Positions 17,605-25,437 of a DNA stretch of 64,000 nucleotides are shown here, in pieces; position 1 is the first letter of the stretch, and each line of letters begins with the position of its first letter. This DNA is from Pseudomonas taiwanensis (GTDB taxonomy: Bacteria > Pseudomonadota > Gammaproteobacteria > Pseudomonadales > Pseudomonadaceae), in contig NZ_QJRF01000061.1 of the NCBI RefSeq assembly GCF_013393345.1, positions 310,001-374,000 of the forward strand. The letters run 5' to 3'. A program made the translations under genes and the position numbers. The notes under the pieces were generated by a model that saw nothing but the letters and a program-made list of their open reading frames with translations, searched no databases and was not told the origin of the DNA.

Positions 17605-17720
17605 TGTAGGAGCTAGCTTGCTAGCGAAATGGGACTATTCGCTGGCAAGCCAGCTCCTACGGGCAATGCAGCTACTTGCAACACTTGCTGCAGACACAGC
17701 GAATGAATTCGCCCCTACAA
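17605..17720. repeat. Composite REP-like element (GTAGGAGC palindrome plus GAATTCATTCGC arm)
   Basis: TGTAGGAGCTAGCTTGCTAGCG pairs with CGCTGGCAAGCCAGCTCCTAC, followed by GGGCAATGCAGCT...TGCAGACACAGC and then GAATGAATTCGCCCCTACA. The same parts in reverse order lie at 62770-62984. The rest of the gap between yceI (17455) and xenB (17734) shows no gene. Confidence 0.85.
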
Positions 17721-17733
17721 GGCCCGTTGCGCG

Positions 17734-18783
17734 TTACAGGCGCGGGTAGTCGATGTAGCCCACCGGGCCCTTGGCGTAGAAGAGTTCCGGACGCGGTTCG
17801 TTCAGCGGTGCATCCAGGCGCAAGCGCTCGGGCAGGTCGGGGTTGGCGATGAAGGGGATGCCGAAGGCCACGGCATCGGCCTTGCCGCTTTCCAGCCAGG
17901 CAGCGGCGCTGTCCTTGGTGAAGCGTTCGTTGGCGATGAATACGCCGCCGAAATCTTCCTTCAGTTGCGGTGACAGGCTGTCCTCGCCTTCCTTCTCACG
18001 GGCGCAGATGAAGGCCACGCCACGCTTGCCCAGTTCACGGGCGACGTAACCGAAAGTCGCGGCGAGGTCGGAGTCACCCATATCGTGGGAGTCAGCGCGC
18101 GGTGCCAGGTGCACGCCGACGCGGCCGGCGCCCCACACCTTGATTGCGGCATCGGTGACTTCCAGCAGCAGGCGGGCGCGGTTTTCGATTGAGCCGCCGT
18201 ACTGGTCGCTGCGTTTGTTGGTGCCGTCCTGGAGGAACTGATCCAGCAGGTAGCCGTTGGCAGCGTGGATTTCCACACCGTCGAAACCGGCGGCCTGGGC
18301 GTTCTCCGCGCCGACGCGGTAGGCGTCGACGATATCGGCGATCTCCTCGGTTTCCAAGGCGCGCGGCACTGGATAGCCACGCAGCGGACGCAGCAGGCTG
18401 ACGTGGCCCTTGGCCGCGATGGCGCTGGGTGCCACCGGTGCTTCGCCGTCCAGGTAGCTCGGGTCGGAGATACGGCCAACGTGCCAGAGCTGCAGGACGA
18501 TCTTGCCGCCGTTGCCGTGGACCGCCTTGGTGATGTTGCTCCAGCCCTTCACCTGCTCGTCGGACCAGATGCCGGGGGTATCCGGGTAACCGACGCCCAG
18601 GGGCGTGACAGAAGTGGCTTCGCTGATGATCAGCCCGGCGGACGCGCGCTGGGTGTAGTACTCGGCCATCAGGGCGTTGGGTACGCGGCCCTCGTCGGCG
18701 CGGCAGCGGGTCAGCGGCGCCATGATGATGCGGTTGGAAAGTTCCAGGTCGCCAATCTTGATCGGGTCGAAGAGCGTGGGCAT
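17734..18783 (-). CDS. xenB: Old-yellow-enzyme family xenobiotic reductase
   Basis: 349 residues, a full-length FMN-dependent ene-reductase. FMN and substrate contacts are visible in NRIIMAPLTRCRADEG, EIHAANGYLLDQFL (His-Asn pair, near residue 180) and DQYGGSIENRARLLLEV. It reduces activated alkenes or nitro compounds with NADPH; XenB-type enzymes are known for nitrate esters and nitroaromatics. It follows a MFS transporter (15 bases) and an ArsR repressor in the pyeR-pyeM-xenB order known from P. aeruginosa (PA4354-PA4356). Expected to be derepressed when the ArsR protein leaves its operator. Confidence 0.93.
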   Translation of the reverse strand: MPTLFDPIKIGDLELSNRIIMAPLTRCRADEGRVPNALMAEYYTQRASAGLIISEATSVTPLGVGYPDTPGIWSDEQVKGWSNITKAVHGNGGKIVLQLWHVGRISDPSYLDGEAPVAPSAIAAKGHVSLLRPLRGYPVPRALETEEIADIVDAYRVGAENAQAAGFDGVEIHAANGYLLDQFLQDGTNKRSDQYGGSIENRARLLLEVTDAAIKVWGAGRVGVHLAPRADSHDMGDSDLAATFGYVARELGKRGVAFICAREKEGEDSLSPQLKEDFGGVFIANERFTKDSAAAWLESGKADAVAFGIPFIANPDLPERLRLDAPLNEPRPELFYAKGPVGYIDYPRL

Positions 18784-18798
18784 GTCATTTACCTCGGG

Positions 18799-19962
18799 TC
18801 AGTCGAGAGCCGCTTGCAGCTCGGGAGTACGGTTGCTGAAGGTGAGCAGGGTCGCTATCAGGGCGAGGATCGCCAGCACGGCAGCGGCCAGGGGAACAGT
18901 GGTGAGGCCGTAGCCCTGGCTGATGACCAGGCCTCCGACCCAGGCGCCAAGGGCATTGCCCACGTTGAAGGCGCCGATATTCAGGGTGGAAACCAGGTTT
19001 GGCGCGGCGCTGCCGAAGTTCACCACGTTGACCTGCAGGGCCGGCACGGCGGCGAATGCGGCGGTGGCCCAGAGGAACAGGGTGATTTCCGTGGGGATCA
19101 GCGCGGCGCTGGTCCAGGTCAGGGCACTGGAGGCAACAGCCAGGGCAACGAACACGCCCATCAGGGTCTGTGCCAGCTTCCAGTCGGCCAGACGGCCACC
19201 GATCACGTTGCCCAGGGTCAGGCCAAGACCGATCAGCAACAGGGTCCAGGTCACGCCTCGGGGCGAAACGCCGGTCACCTCGCCGAGCAGCGGCGCAACG
19301 TAGGTGAAGATGCAGAACACGGCGGCGGAGAACAGCACGGTGGTGGACAGCGCCAACCACAGCCCGGCACCCCGCAGGGCAGCGAATTCAGCGCGGATGT
19401 CGGTGGCTTCTTCATCGTCCTGGCGCGGCAGTATCCGCCACAGGCCGATCAGCGCAGCGATGCCGATCAGGGTCACGGCCCAGAATGTCGAACGCCAGCC
19501 GGCGACCTGGCCCAGGGCGGTACCCAGGGGAACGCCCAACACGTTGGCCAGGGTCAGGCCGGTGAACATCAGGGCGACGGCGGAAGCCTTGCGGTTGGCC
19601 GGCACCAGGCTCGCAGCCACCACCGAACCGATACCGAAGAAGGCGCCATGGCAGAGCGCGGTGACGACACGCGCCAGCATCAGCAGGCCGTAGTTGGCGG
19701 CGATGGCGCAGAGCAGGTTGCCGATAATGAACACGCCCATCAGCACCAGCAGAGCGCGCTTACGTGGCAGCTTCGAGGTGAGCATCGCCATGAATGGCGC
19801 GCCGATGGCGACGCCCAGCGCATAGCCGGTGACCAGCCAGCCCGCACCGGGGATGGACACGCCGAGGTCGGCGGCCACCTCGGGCAGCAGGCCCATGATG
19901 ACGAATTCGGTTGTGCCTATCGCAAAAGCGGACAAGGCGAGGACGAGAAGCGCAGTAGGCAT
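18799..19962 (-). CDS. pyeM: MFS transporter (PyeM-like)
   Basis: 387 residues, twelve hydrophobic segments, with the DHA1-type motifs FAIGTTEFVIMGLLPEVAADLGVS at the N-terminus and the cytosolic loop SKLPRKRALLVLMGVF between helices 2 and 3. The AraJ/arabinose-efflux subfamily exports sugars and drugs; the cargo here is unknown. Its place between the ArsR gene and the OYE gene identifies it with PyeM of P. aeruginosa. It probably exports a compound that xenB also acts on or responds to. Confidence 0.9.
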   Translation of the reverse strand: MPTALLVLALSAFAIGTTEFVIMGLLPEVAADLGVSIPGAGWLVTGYALGVAIGAPFMAMLTSKLPRKRALLVLMGVFIIGNLLCAIAANYGLLMLARVVTALCHGAFFGIGSVVAASLVPANRKASAVALMFTGLTLANVLGVPLGTALGQVAGWRSTFWAVTLIGIAALIGLWRILPRQDDEEATDIRAEFAALRGAGLWLALSTTVLFSAAVFCIFTYVAPLLGEVTGVSPRGVTWTLLLIGLGLTLGNVIGGRLADWKLAQTLMGVFVALAVASSALTWTSAALIPTEITLFLWATAAFAAVPALQVNVVNFGSAAPNLVSTLNIGAFNVGNALGAWVGGLVISQGYGLTTVPLAAAVLAILALIATLLTFSNRTPELQAALD

Positions 19963-20007
19963 TGGCCTGCTCCTGGGAAGATTTTCGAGTTGTGGCAGGT
20001 GCTGCAG

Positions 20008-20316
20008 TTACAGCTCGTCGCTCATCTGGCGAAGAAATTCAGCGATGACGGCTTCATTGCGTTTGAAGAAGTTCCATTGGCCCACCTTGCGGCTGGTCAC
20101 CAGTCCGGCGCGCTGCAAGGTCGCCAGGTGCGTCGAGACGGTGGACTGGGACAGCCCGCAGCGTTGGTCGAACTTGCCGGCGCAGACGCCGATTTCGAAT
20201 GGGTGGTCTTGCTCGACGAAGTACTTTTCCGGTTCCTTGAGCCACTGCAGCATCTCCCGTCGCACTGGATGGGCGAGTGCCTTGATGATTTCGTCGAGGT
20301 CGATGGGTGTGCTCAT
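20008..20316 (-). CDS. pyeR: ArsR family repressor (PyeR-like)
   Basis: 102 residues from MSTPIDLDEIIKALAHPVRREMLQWL; a longer frame to 20409 would read through the operator. The winged helix is clear: CGLSQSTVSTHLATLQRAGLVTSRKVGQWNFFKRNEAVI. A cysteine pair (CAGKFDQRC, about residues 54-62) could serve as a redox or metal sensor, since the classical ArsR metal motif ELCVCDL is missing. First gene of the pyeR-pyeM-xenB operon, with a matching palindrome 37 bases upstream of its start. Confidence 0.9.
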   Translation of the reverse strand: MSTPIDLDEIIKALAHPVRREMLQWLKEPEKYFVEQDHPFEIGVCAGKFDQRCGLSQSTVSTHLATLQRAGLVTSRKVGQWNFFKRNEAVIAEFLRQMSDEL

Positions 20317-20352
20317 GGCGGTGGATTCGTATATCGAGATGGAACGAACTTT

Positions 20353-20372
20353 ATATCGAGAAAGGTCGATAT
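20353..20372. promoter_or_regulatory. Probable PyeR operator
   Basis: ATATCGA-N6-TCGATAT, a perfect seven-base inverted repeat. A further half site, TATATCGAGA, occurs about 20 bases nearer the gene as a direct repeat. Its place just upstream of pyeR, in the 124-base gap shared with acpH, fits autorepression by an ArsR dimer. Basis: sequence symmetry and position only. Confidence 0.65.
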
Positions 20373-20440
20373 GGGATCGTTTGTGCCGATAGTCATCATC
20401 GACCGCCATGATAAAACCGTCTCTGAGTTAAGCTCGGCCA

Positions 20441-21022
20441 ATGAACTACCTCGCTCACCTCCATCTCGGCGGCTCGCAGCCCGCGCAACTGCTCGGCAGC
20501 CTCTATGGCGACTTCGTCAAAGGGCCGCTTGCCGGGCGCTGGCCGGCGGATATCGAAGCCGGCATCCGCCTGCACCGGCGCATCGACGCCTTCACCGACA
20601 GCCATCCCCTCATCACCCAGGCCAAGCTGCGCTTTCCCAGCGAGCGGCGGCGCTTCGCCGGCATCCTGCTGGATGTCTTCTTCGACCATTGCCTGGCCCG
20701 CGACTGGCAGCTCTACGCCGCTGAACCGCTGGACGCCTTCACCCACCACGTCTACCAGGTCCTGGGCGACGAACCTGAACTGCCCGGCCGCCTGGCCCTC
20801 ATCGCGCCCCGCATGGCCGCGCAGGATTGGCTGGGGAGCTACCGGGAGTTCGAGACGCTGGAACTGGTCATCAACGGTATTTCGCGACGCTTTTCCCGTC
20901 CCGAAAGACTGGCCGGCGCCATGACCGAGCTGGAAGCCCTGTACCTGCCCCTCAGCGATGACTTCCGGCAGTTTTATCCACAGCTCCAGCAATTCGCAGG
21001 AACCCAGCAAAGCCACGGTTGA
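20441..21022 (+). CDS. acpH: Acyl-carrier-protein phosphodiesterase
   Basis: 193 residues matching the AcpH family throughout: MNYLAHLHLGGSQPAQLLGSLYGDFVKG, GIRLHRRIDAFTDSHPL, RRFAGILLDVFFDHCLARDW. The His/Asp set in HRRIDAFTDSHP and DVFFDHCLA belongs to the HD-like metal site. The enzyme removes 4'-phosphopantetheine from holo-ACP. Length is normal. It is divergent from pyeR across the operator region, so PyeR might affect it, but no evidence beyond distance supports that. The usp gene follows on the same strand. Confidence 0.88.
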   Translation: MNYLAHLHLGGSQPAQLLGSLYGDFVKGPLAGRWPADIEAGIRLHRRIDAFTDSHPLITQAKLRFPSERRRFAGILLDVFFDHCLARDWQLYAAEPLDAFTHHVYQVLGDEPELPGRLALIAPRMAAQDWLGSYREFETLELVINGISRRFSRPERLAGAMTELEALYLPLSDDFRQFYPQLQQFAGTQQSHG

Positions 21023-21093
21023 TCTGCATCAAGGGAAACTTCTTACATCTGCAGTGGAATGGGCCTACAGGAATCCGCTACTGGAGGTGCCAG

Positions 21094-21975
21094 ATGAAAG
21101 CATTGATGCTCGCGACCGACCTTTCCAACCGTTCCGACCGCGCCCTGCGGCGGGCGGCGCGCCTGGCCCATCAGTTCAACTGCCCCTGGTTCATCCTGCA
21201 CGTGGTCGACGAAGACCAGCCGCAATTGCGCATCGAGCTGGAAGTGGAACAGGTCCGCCGTTATCTGAACGAGCAGATGGACTTCTTCACCGAGCTGGCC
21301 GGCCGCGCGCCGGAAATCTGGGTGGAAGTGGGCGACCCGGCCAAGCACATCGCCGATTGCACCCGCTGGGCCGAAATCGATCTGCTGGTCGTCGGCAGCC
21401 ACCGCAAGAGCCCACTGCGCGACATCTTCACGGGGACCACCCTGGAGCGCCTGTTGCGCACCAGCCATGTACCGATCCTGCTGGTGAACAAGGCGGCTGA
21501 AGACGACTACCTGATGCCCCTGCTGGCCCTGGACTGCTCCCCGGCTTCCGCCCAGGCGGTGCGTGCCGCCGACGCACTGGGTCTGTTGCCGAAGACCGGC
21601 GCCAAGGCGCTGCATGCCTTCGACCCGCTGGGCGGCGCCATGATGCTGGCGGCCTCTGCCGGCGTCGGGGCGATCCCCGGTGACTACGGCGCCGACGAAC
21701 GCCGCCGTGCCACGGCTGCGCTGGATGAGTTCCTGCTCCGCGAAGAGCTGGGTGCCCTCATCGATCAGCGCCTGATCGAAGAAGGCCAGCCCATGACCGC
21801 TCTGCGGCGCGTGCTGGATCGCGACCCCGTCGACCTGCTGGTGATGGGCACGCGGGGATTGACCGGCATGAAGCGGATACTGATCGGCAGCGTCGCCGAT
21901 GCCGCCATACGCGAGCTGGACTGCGACATCCTCGCGGTGCCGCCAATCCGCTGGCCGGACAAGGACAAGGCCTGA
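21094..21975 (+). CDS. Tandem universal stress protein
   Basis: 293 residues from MKALMLATDLSNRSDRALRRA, preceded by GGAGGTG. Two UspA domains: residues ~1-150, with LLVVGSHRKSPLRDIFTGTTLERLLRTSHVPILLV, and ~155-293, with LLVMGTRGLTGMKRILIGSVADAAIRELDCDILAV. The second has the ATP-binding G-2x-G-9x-G-S pattern; the first is degenerate. Position next to olsA and pyeR points to PA4352, a stress protein linked to anaerobic survival in P. aeruginosa. No regulatory site was recognised upstream. Confidence 0.88.
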   Translation: MKALMLATDLSNRSDRALRRAARLAHQFNCPWFILHVVDEDQPQLRIELEVEQVRRYLNEQMDFFTELAGRAPEIWVEVGDPAKHIADCTRWAEIDLLVVGSHRKSPLRDIFTGTTLERLLRTSHVPILLVNKAAEDDYLMPLLALDCSPASAQAVRAADALGLLPKTGAKALHAFDPLGGAMMLAASAGVGAIPGDYGADERRRATAALDEFLLREELGALIDQRLIEEGQPMTALRRVLDRDPVDLLVMGTRGLTGMKRILIGSVADAAIRELDCDILAVPPIRWPDKDKA

Positions 21976-21982
21976 CCCCCAC

Positions 21983-22756
21983 TCAGGCGGCCAACGCCTC
22001 GTCTTCCTCCTCTCCGAAGAGCGCCAGTTGCACGGCGCCCTTCGCTTTCTGGCTGAGCACCGTGCGGGTCAGTCCCTGGCTCGACACGGGTTCGAGCAGC
22101 TGGATTTCCACCTCCGCCCGGTCACTGCGCAGCAGGCGGACCAGATGCGAAAGCAGGTCGTCCTCGCCTATGAAGGGCGCGACCTCATCACGCAGGCCAT
22201 CGCGCAGGTAACGGATGGCCACCGGCTGCACCGGCACGCCAGTCTCCACGGCGCTGGTCAGGAGGCGACTGTGGAAGGCTTTCAGCAAGCTGCCGTCGGT
22301 GGTCGTGCCTTCCGGGAAGATCAGCAGGTTGCGGCCATCGCCCAGGTGACGGGCGAGTTGCTGCCCAACCAGTCCGCTATCCCCCGATCCGCGCCGGATG
22401 AACAGCGTGCCGGCCTTGTGCGCCAGCCAGCCGGCAACCGGCCAGGAGCGCACCTCGGCCTTGGACAGGAAGGACAACGGCGCCACGGCACCGAGCAGCG
22501 GGATATCGGTCCAGGACACGTGGTTGCTGACCCACAGCATCGGCTGATCCGGCACGCGGCCGCTGACGTGTACGCGAAACGGCAAGGCACCGCCCAGGCG
22601 CCTGAGGAACCAGCGGGTGAGGCGTTGCCGGGTGGCCATCAGCTCAGTGCGCCCCAGACGCTCCAGTAAGGTCACCCAGGCGGCCAGTGACAGGCCGAGG
22701 CCAATAACCGCCAGCAGCCGGATAACGCGAGCGTAGAAACGTACGGATTTCAGCAT
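21983..22756 (-). CDS. olsA: Lyso-ornithine-lipid / lysophosphatidic acid acyltransferase
   Basis: 257 residues. An N-terminal membrane helix (about 12-32), then the PlsC-type acyltransferase motif NHVSWTDIPLLG (His79 and Asp84, HX4D) and FPEGTTTDGSLLKAF, with the middle block SKAEVRSWPVAGWLA. It adds the second acyl chain to lyso-ornithine lipid. The partner olsB lies 9 bases upstream on the same strand, so the pair forms an operon as in P. aeruginosa PA4350-PA4351. The C-terminus QLALFGEEEDEALAA is acidic. Ornithine lipids replace phospholipids in phosphate limitation; no Pho box was looked for successfully. Confidence 0.9.
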   Translation of the reverse strand: MLKSVRFYARVIRLLAVIGLGLSLAAWVTLLERLGRTELMATRQRLTRWFLRRLGGALPFRVHVSGRVPDQPMLWVSNHVSWTDIPLLGAVAPLSFLSKAEVRSWPVAGWLAHKAGTLFIRRGSGDSGLVGQQLARHLGDGRNLLIFPEGTTTDGSLLKAFHSRLLTSAVETGVPVQPVAIRYLRDGLRDEVAPFIGEDDLLSHLVRLLRSDRAEVEIQLLEPVSSQGLTRTVLSQKAKGAVQLALFGEEEDEALAA

Positions 22757-22765
22757 GCCCGGCCC

Positions 22766-23536
22766 TCAGACCGCCGCCTTGAAGTGGCGGGCATAACGCG
22801 GGCAGAGCTCATCGCGCTTGAGCAGGATGAACACGTCGGCCACCTGGAAATCCGGGTCCCAGCAGGGTTCGCCACAGACCTTCGCACCCAAGCGCATGTA
22901 GGCCTTCAGCAGCGGCGGCATCTCGGTGATCACGTTGCCCGGCAGCTCCAGCATGGGCAGCGGGTTCTTCGGCTCGGCGCGCAGGTGTTCGGTGCACAGG
23001 TAACGCTCGCGCAGGCGCTGCATGATGGCCTGGGCCTGGATACCGCCGTCCTGCATGGGAATGCTGGCGCAGCCCATCAGGTAGCGGTAGCCGCCCTGGT
23101 TCAGCACCTCGGCCAGTTCACCCCAGAGCACGGCGATGGTCGCGCCATTGCGGTAGGCCGGATCGACGCAGGTGCGGCCGATTTCCAGCACCGGGCCCTG
23201 CAATTCGCCGAGTCCGTGGAGGCTGAATTCCTCTTCACTGTAGAAGCGGCCCAGGTCGTGGGCGGCCTGGTGATCGAGCAGGCGGGTGGTGGCGACCAGC
23301 TCGCCGCTGTCCAGGTCGCGCACGCCGATGTGCTCGCAGTGCGGATCGTAGTCATCCATGTCGAGACCGAACTCGGCACCTTGCAGCTTGGCGTCGAACT
23401 CGGCGCTGAATACGCGGAAACGCAGGGCCTGCGCCTCACGCAGCGCAGCGATGCCTTCCAGGCGCTCGGCCTGCAGGCGGCGAGGGCTTTTCCCGTTGGG
23501 TGCGACACTGTCGCGGGTCATGGCGATCTGGGTCAT
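22766..23536 (-). CDS. olsB: L-ornithine N(alpha)-acyltransferase
   Basis: 256 residues of the hemolysin-like acyltransferase family (GNAT-related). Key blocks: [61 protein letters not shown] and [13 protein letters not shown]. OlsB transfers a 3-hydroxyacyl chain from ACP to the alpha-amino group of ornithine, the first step of ornithine-lipid synthesis. First gene of the olsB-olsA operon; divergent from the acyl-CoA-dehydrogenase-like gene at 23675, and the 138-base gap holds both promoters. Confidence 0.91.
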   Translation of the reverse strand: MTQIAMTRDSVAPNGKSPRRLQAERLEGIAALREAQALRFRVFSAEFDAKLQGAEFGLDMDDYDPHCEHIGVRDLDSGELVATTRLLDHQAAHDLGRFYSEEEFSLHGLGELQGPVLEIGRTCVDPAYRNGATIAVLWGELAEVLNQGGYRYLMGCASIPMQDGGIQAQAIMQRLRERYLCTEHLRAEPKNPLPMLELPGNVITEMPPLLKAYMRLGAKVCGEPCWDPDFQVADVFILLKRDELCPRYARHFKAAV

Positions 23537-23674
23537 GAATAAGCCTCCGTAGGCCGGCTCGATCCCGGTTGCAGCCGGACGATCTTGTTGTGCAAGCTCA
23601 GGCTAGGTAGACCCGGTGTCACACCCATGACGGTCTCATGATGCTTGCATGACAACCCCCTCGAGGAATCCCCA

Positions 23675-24562
23675 ATGCCCTGGCAACGCCTGCTCGAAGC
23701 TTCCGCCCGCCTGCCGTCCGGCCAGCCCCTGGACGACTGGTACGGCGCTCTGCTGGACCGATTGGGCGAGGTCACGCCCTTCGAACTCGCCGTCCTCGGC
23801 GGCAAGCTGGCGCCTGCGCCCGGACTGGCCTTCCTCGCGGGTTACCAGGGCGCCCTGCGACTGCTCTGGCCATCAGCGCCGCTGAGCCTGGGCGCGCTGT
23901 GCGTCACCGAGAACCGCAGCGTGCGTCCGGCGGACATGCAGACGCGCCTGGCCAACCTCAGCCTCAGTGGTCGCAAGGATTTCGTCACGGCCGGAGAGGC
24001 CGCCGATTGGCTGCTGGTGGCGGCCCGCGAAGAGCGAGAGGGCGAATCTCCACGCCTGGCGCTGGTGGCGGTTCGCAATGGCGCTCCCGGTGTGCAGGTC
24101 GAGCAGCTCAAACCGTTACCGCTGATGCCCGACGTTCCCCACGCCCGCCTGCATCTTGAAGGCGCCCATTGCGAACGTCTGGCCGGCGATGGCTGGGATG
24201 CCTACGTGAAGCCCTTCCGCAGCATCGAAGACCTTCACGTCCTCGCCGCGATGGTGGCCTGGCTGTACGGCGTGGGCCGCGACAGTGCCTGGCCGCAAGC
24301 GTTGCAACTGCGCTTGCTGGGCCTGCTCAGCGGCGCCGCCGAAGTTTCCCGCCAATGCGCCACCACCCCGACGATGCACCTGCTGCTGGCCGCGCTCTTC
24401 GCCGAGTTCAAGGCGCTGAAGCCGGAACTGGATACCGCCTTCGCCAGCGGTCCGGCGGAGTGGGCCGACCTCTGGAAACGCGACCAGGGCGTGCTGGAAA
24501 TCGCCAGCGGACCGAGGGCGAAACGCCTGGAGAAGGCGCTGGCAGCACTGGGTATGACCTAA
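23675..24562 (+). CDS. Truncated acyl-CoA dehydrogenase-like protein
   Basis: 295 residues from MPWQRLLEASARLPSG, preceded by GAGGAA. It resembles the middle and C-terminal parts of acyl-CoA dehydrogenases: SLSGRKDFVTAGEAADWLLVAA (about 98-120), ALVAVRNGAPGVQVEQLKPLPLMPDVPHARLHLEG, then a helical C-terminal domain with ...YVKPFRSIEDLHVLAAMVAWLYG. The N-terminal FAD/substrate helical domain is short and the usual catalytic glutamate region was not located, so activity is doubtful. It corresponds by position to PA4349 beside olsB. A link to acyl supply for ornithine lipids is only suggested by the neighbourhood. Confidence 0.75.
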   Translation: MPWQRLLEASARLPSGQPLDDWYGALLDRLGEVTPFELAVLGGKLAPAPGLAFLAGYQGALRLLWPSAPLSLGALCVTENRSVRPADMQTRLANLSLSGRKDFVTAGEAADWLLVAAREEREGESPRLALVAVRNGAPGVQVEQLKPLPLMPDVPHARLHLEGAHCERLAGDGWDAYVKPFRSIEDLHVLAAMVAWLYGVGRDSAWPQALQLRLLGLLSGAAEVSRQCATTPTMHLLLAALFAEFKALKPELDTAFASGPAEWADLWKRDQGVLEIASGPRAKRLEKALAALGMT

Positions 24563-24567
24563 TCCCC

Positions 24568-25298
24568 GTAGGTTGCGGCAGAGCGCAGCGAAGCCCAACA
24601 AGTAACCGCGCGGACCTTTCGCGTTGGGCTTCGCATAGCTCAGACCAACCTACCGTTCGCCATGCGCTGCCCCCGTAGGTTGTGGCAGAGCGCAGCGAAG
24701 CCCAACAAGCAACCGCGCGGGCCTTTCGTGTTGGGCTTCGCGTAGCTCAGACCAACCTACCGTTTGCCATGCCCTGAACTCCCGTAGGTTGTGGCAGAGC
24801 GCAGCGAAGCCCAACAAGCATTCGTACGGACCTTTCGCGTTGGGCTTCGCATAGCTCAGCCCAACCTACCGTTTGCCATGCCCTGCGCCCGTAGGTTGTG
24901 GCAGAGCGCAGCGAAGCCCAACAAACAGCCGCGCGGACCTTTCATGTTGGGCTTCGCGTAGCTCAGACCAACCTACCGTTTGCCATGCCCTGCCCCCGTA
25001 GGTTGTGGCAGAGCGCAGCGAAGCCCAACGAGCTGCCGCGCGGACCTTTCGCGTTGGGCTTCGCGTAGCTCAGCCCAACCTACCGTTTGCCATGCCCTGC
25101 CCCCGTAGGTTGTGGCAGAGCGCAGCGAAGCCCAACAAGCTGCCGCGCGGACCTTTCGCGTTGGGCTTCGCGTAGCTCAGACCAACCTACCGTTTGGCAT
25201 GGCCTGATTCCCGTAGTTTGCGGCAGAGCGCAGCGAAGCCCAACAAGCTGCCACGCGGACCTTTCGAGTTGGGCTTCGCACAGCTCAGACCAACCTAC
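24568..25298. repeat. Seven-copy tandem array of a ~107 bp palindromic repeat
   Basis: Copies begin at 24568, 24675, 24784, 24891, 24998, 25105 and 25213, so the period is 107-109 bases. Each copy has the arm GTAGGTTGTGGCAGAGCGCAG, CGAAGCCCAACAA, a loop rich in CGCGCGGACCTTTC, the complementary GTTGGGCTTCGC and CAACCTAC, then a ~32-base linker CGTTTGCCATGCCCTG. Copies differ by scattered substitutions; the last has GTAGTTTG. The array fills nearly all of the 876-base gap between 24562 and 25438. The remaining ~140 bases hold a partial GCGAATTCATTCGC-like arm and the next gene's leader; no gene was seen. Confidence 0.95.
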
Positions 25299-25437
25299 AA
25301 GAGCCAGCGGCGCATTCATTCGCGATTGAAATCGCCCCCACAAAAAGCACGGCCTGCCAGTCTGAATTGACTCAAGTCAGCACCCGTCCTTCAGAAATGC
25401 CTTACATCTGCGCGTCGCTTTTCCTATCGAGGTTTAC

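Noticed and set aside
20008..20409. Extended 133-residue form of PyeR starting at 20409
   Set aside because: The additional 31 residues would be encoded by the operator and promoter region and match no ArsR N-terminus.
18265..20724. An 819-codon plus-strand frame across xenB, pyeM and pyeR
   Set aside because: Low-complexity Q/G/H-rich translation, no start signal, and it runs opposite to three well-recognised genes.
24568..25298. CRISPR array
   Set aside because: The 107-base units are repeated in full, including the linkers. There are no short repeats with unique spacers and no cas genes nearby.
25080..25343. Open reading frames on both strands inside the repeat array
   Set aside because: They translate the repeat itself with periodic identical peptides, have no ribosome sites, and would be interrupted in other copies.
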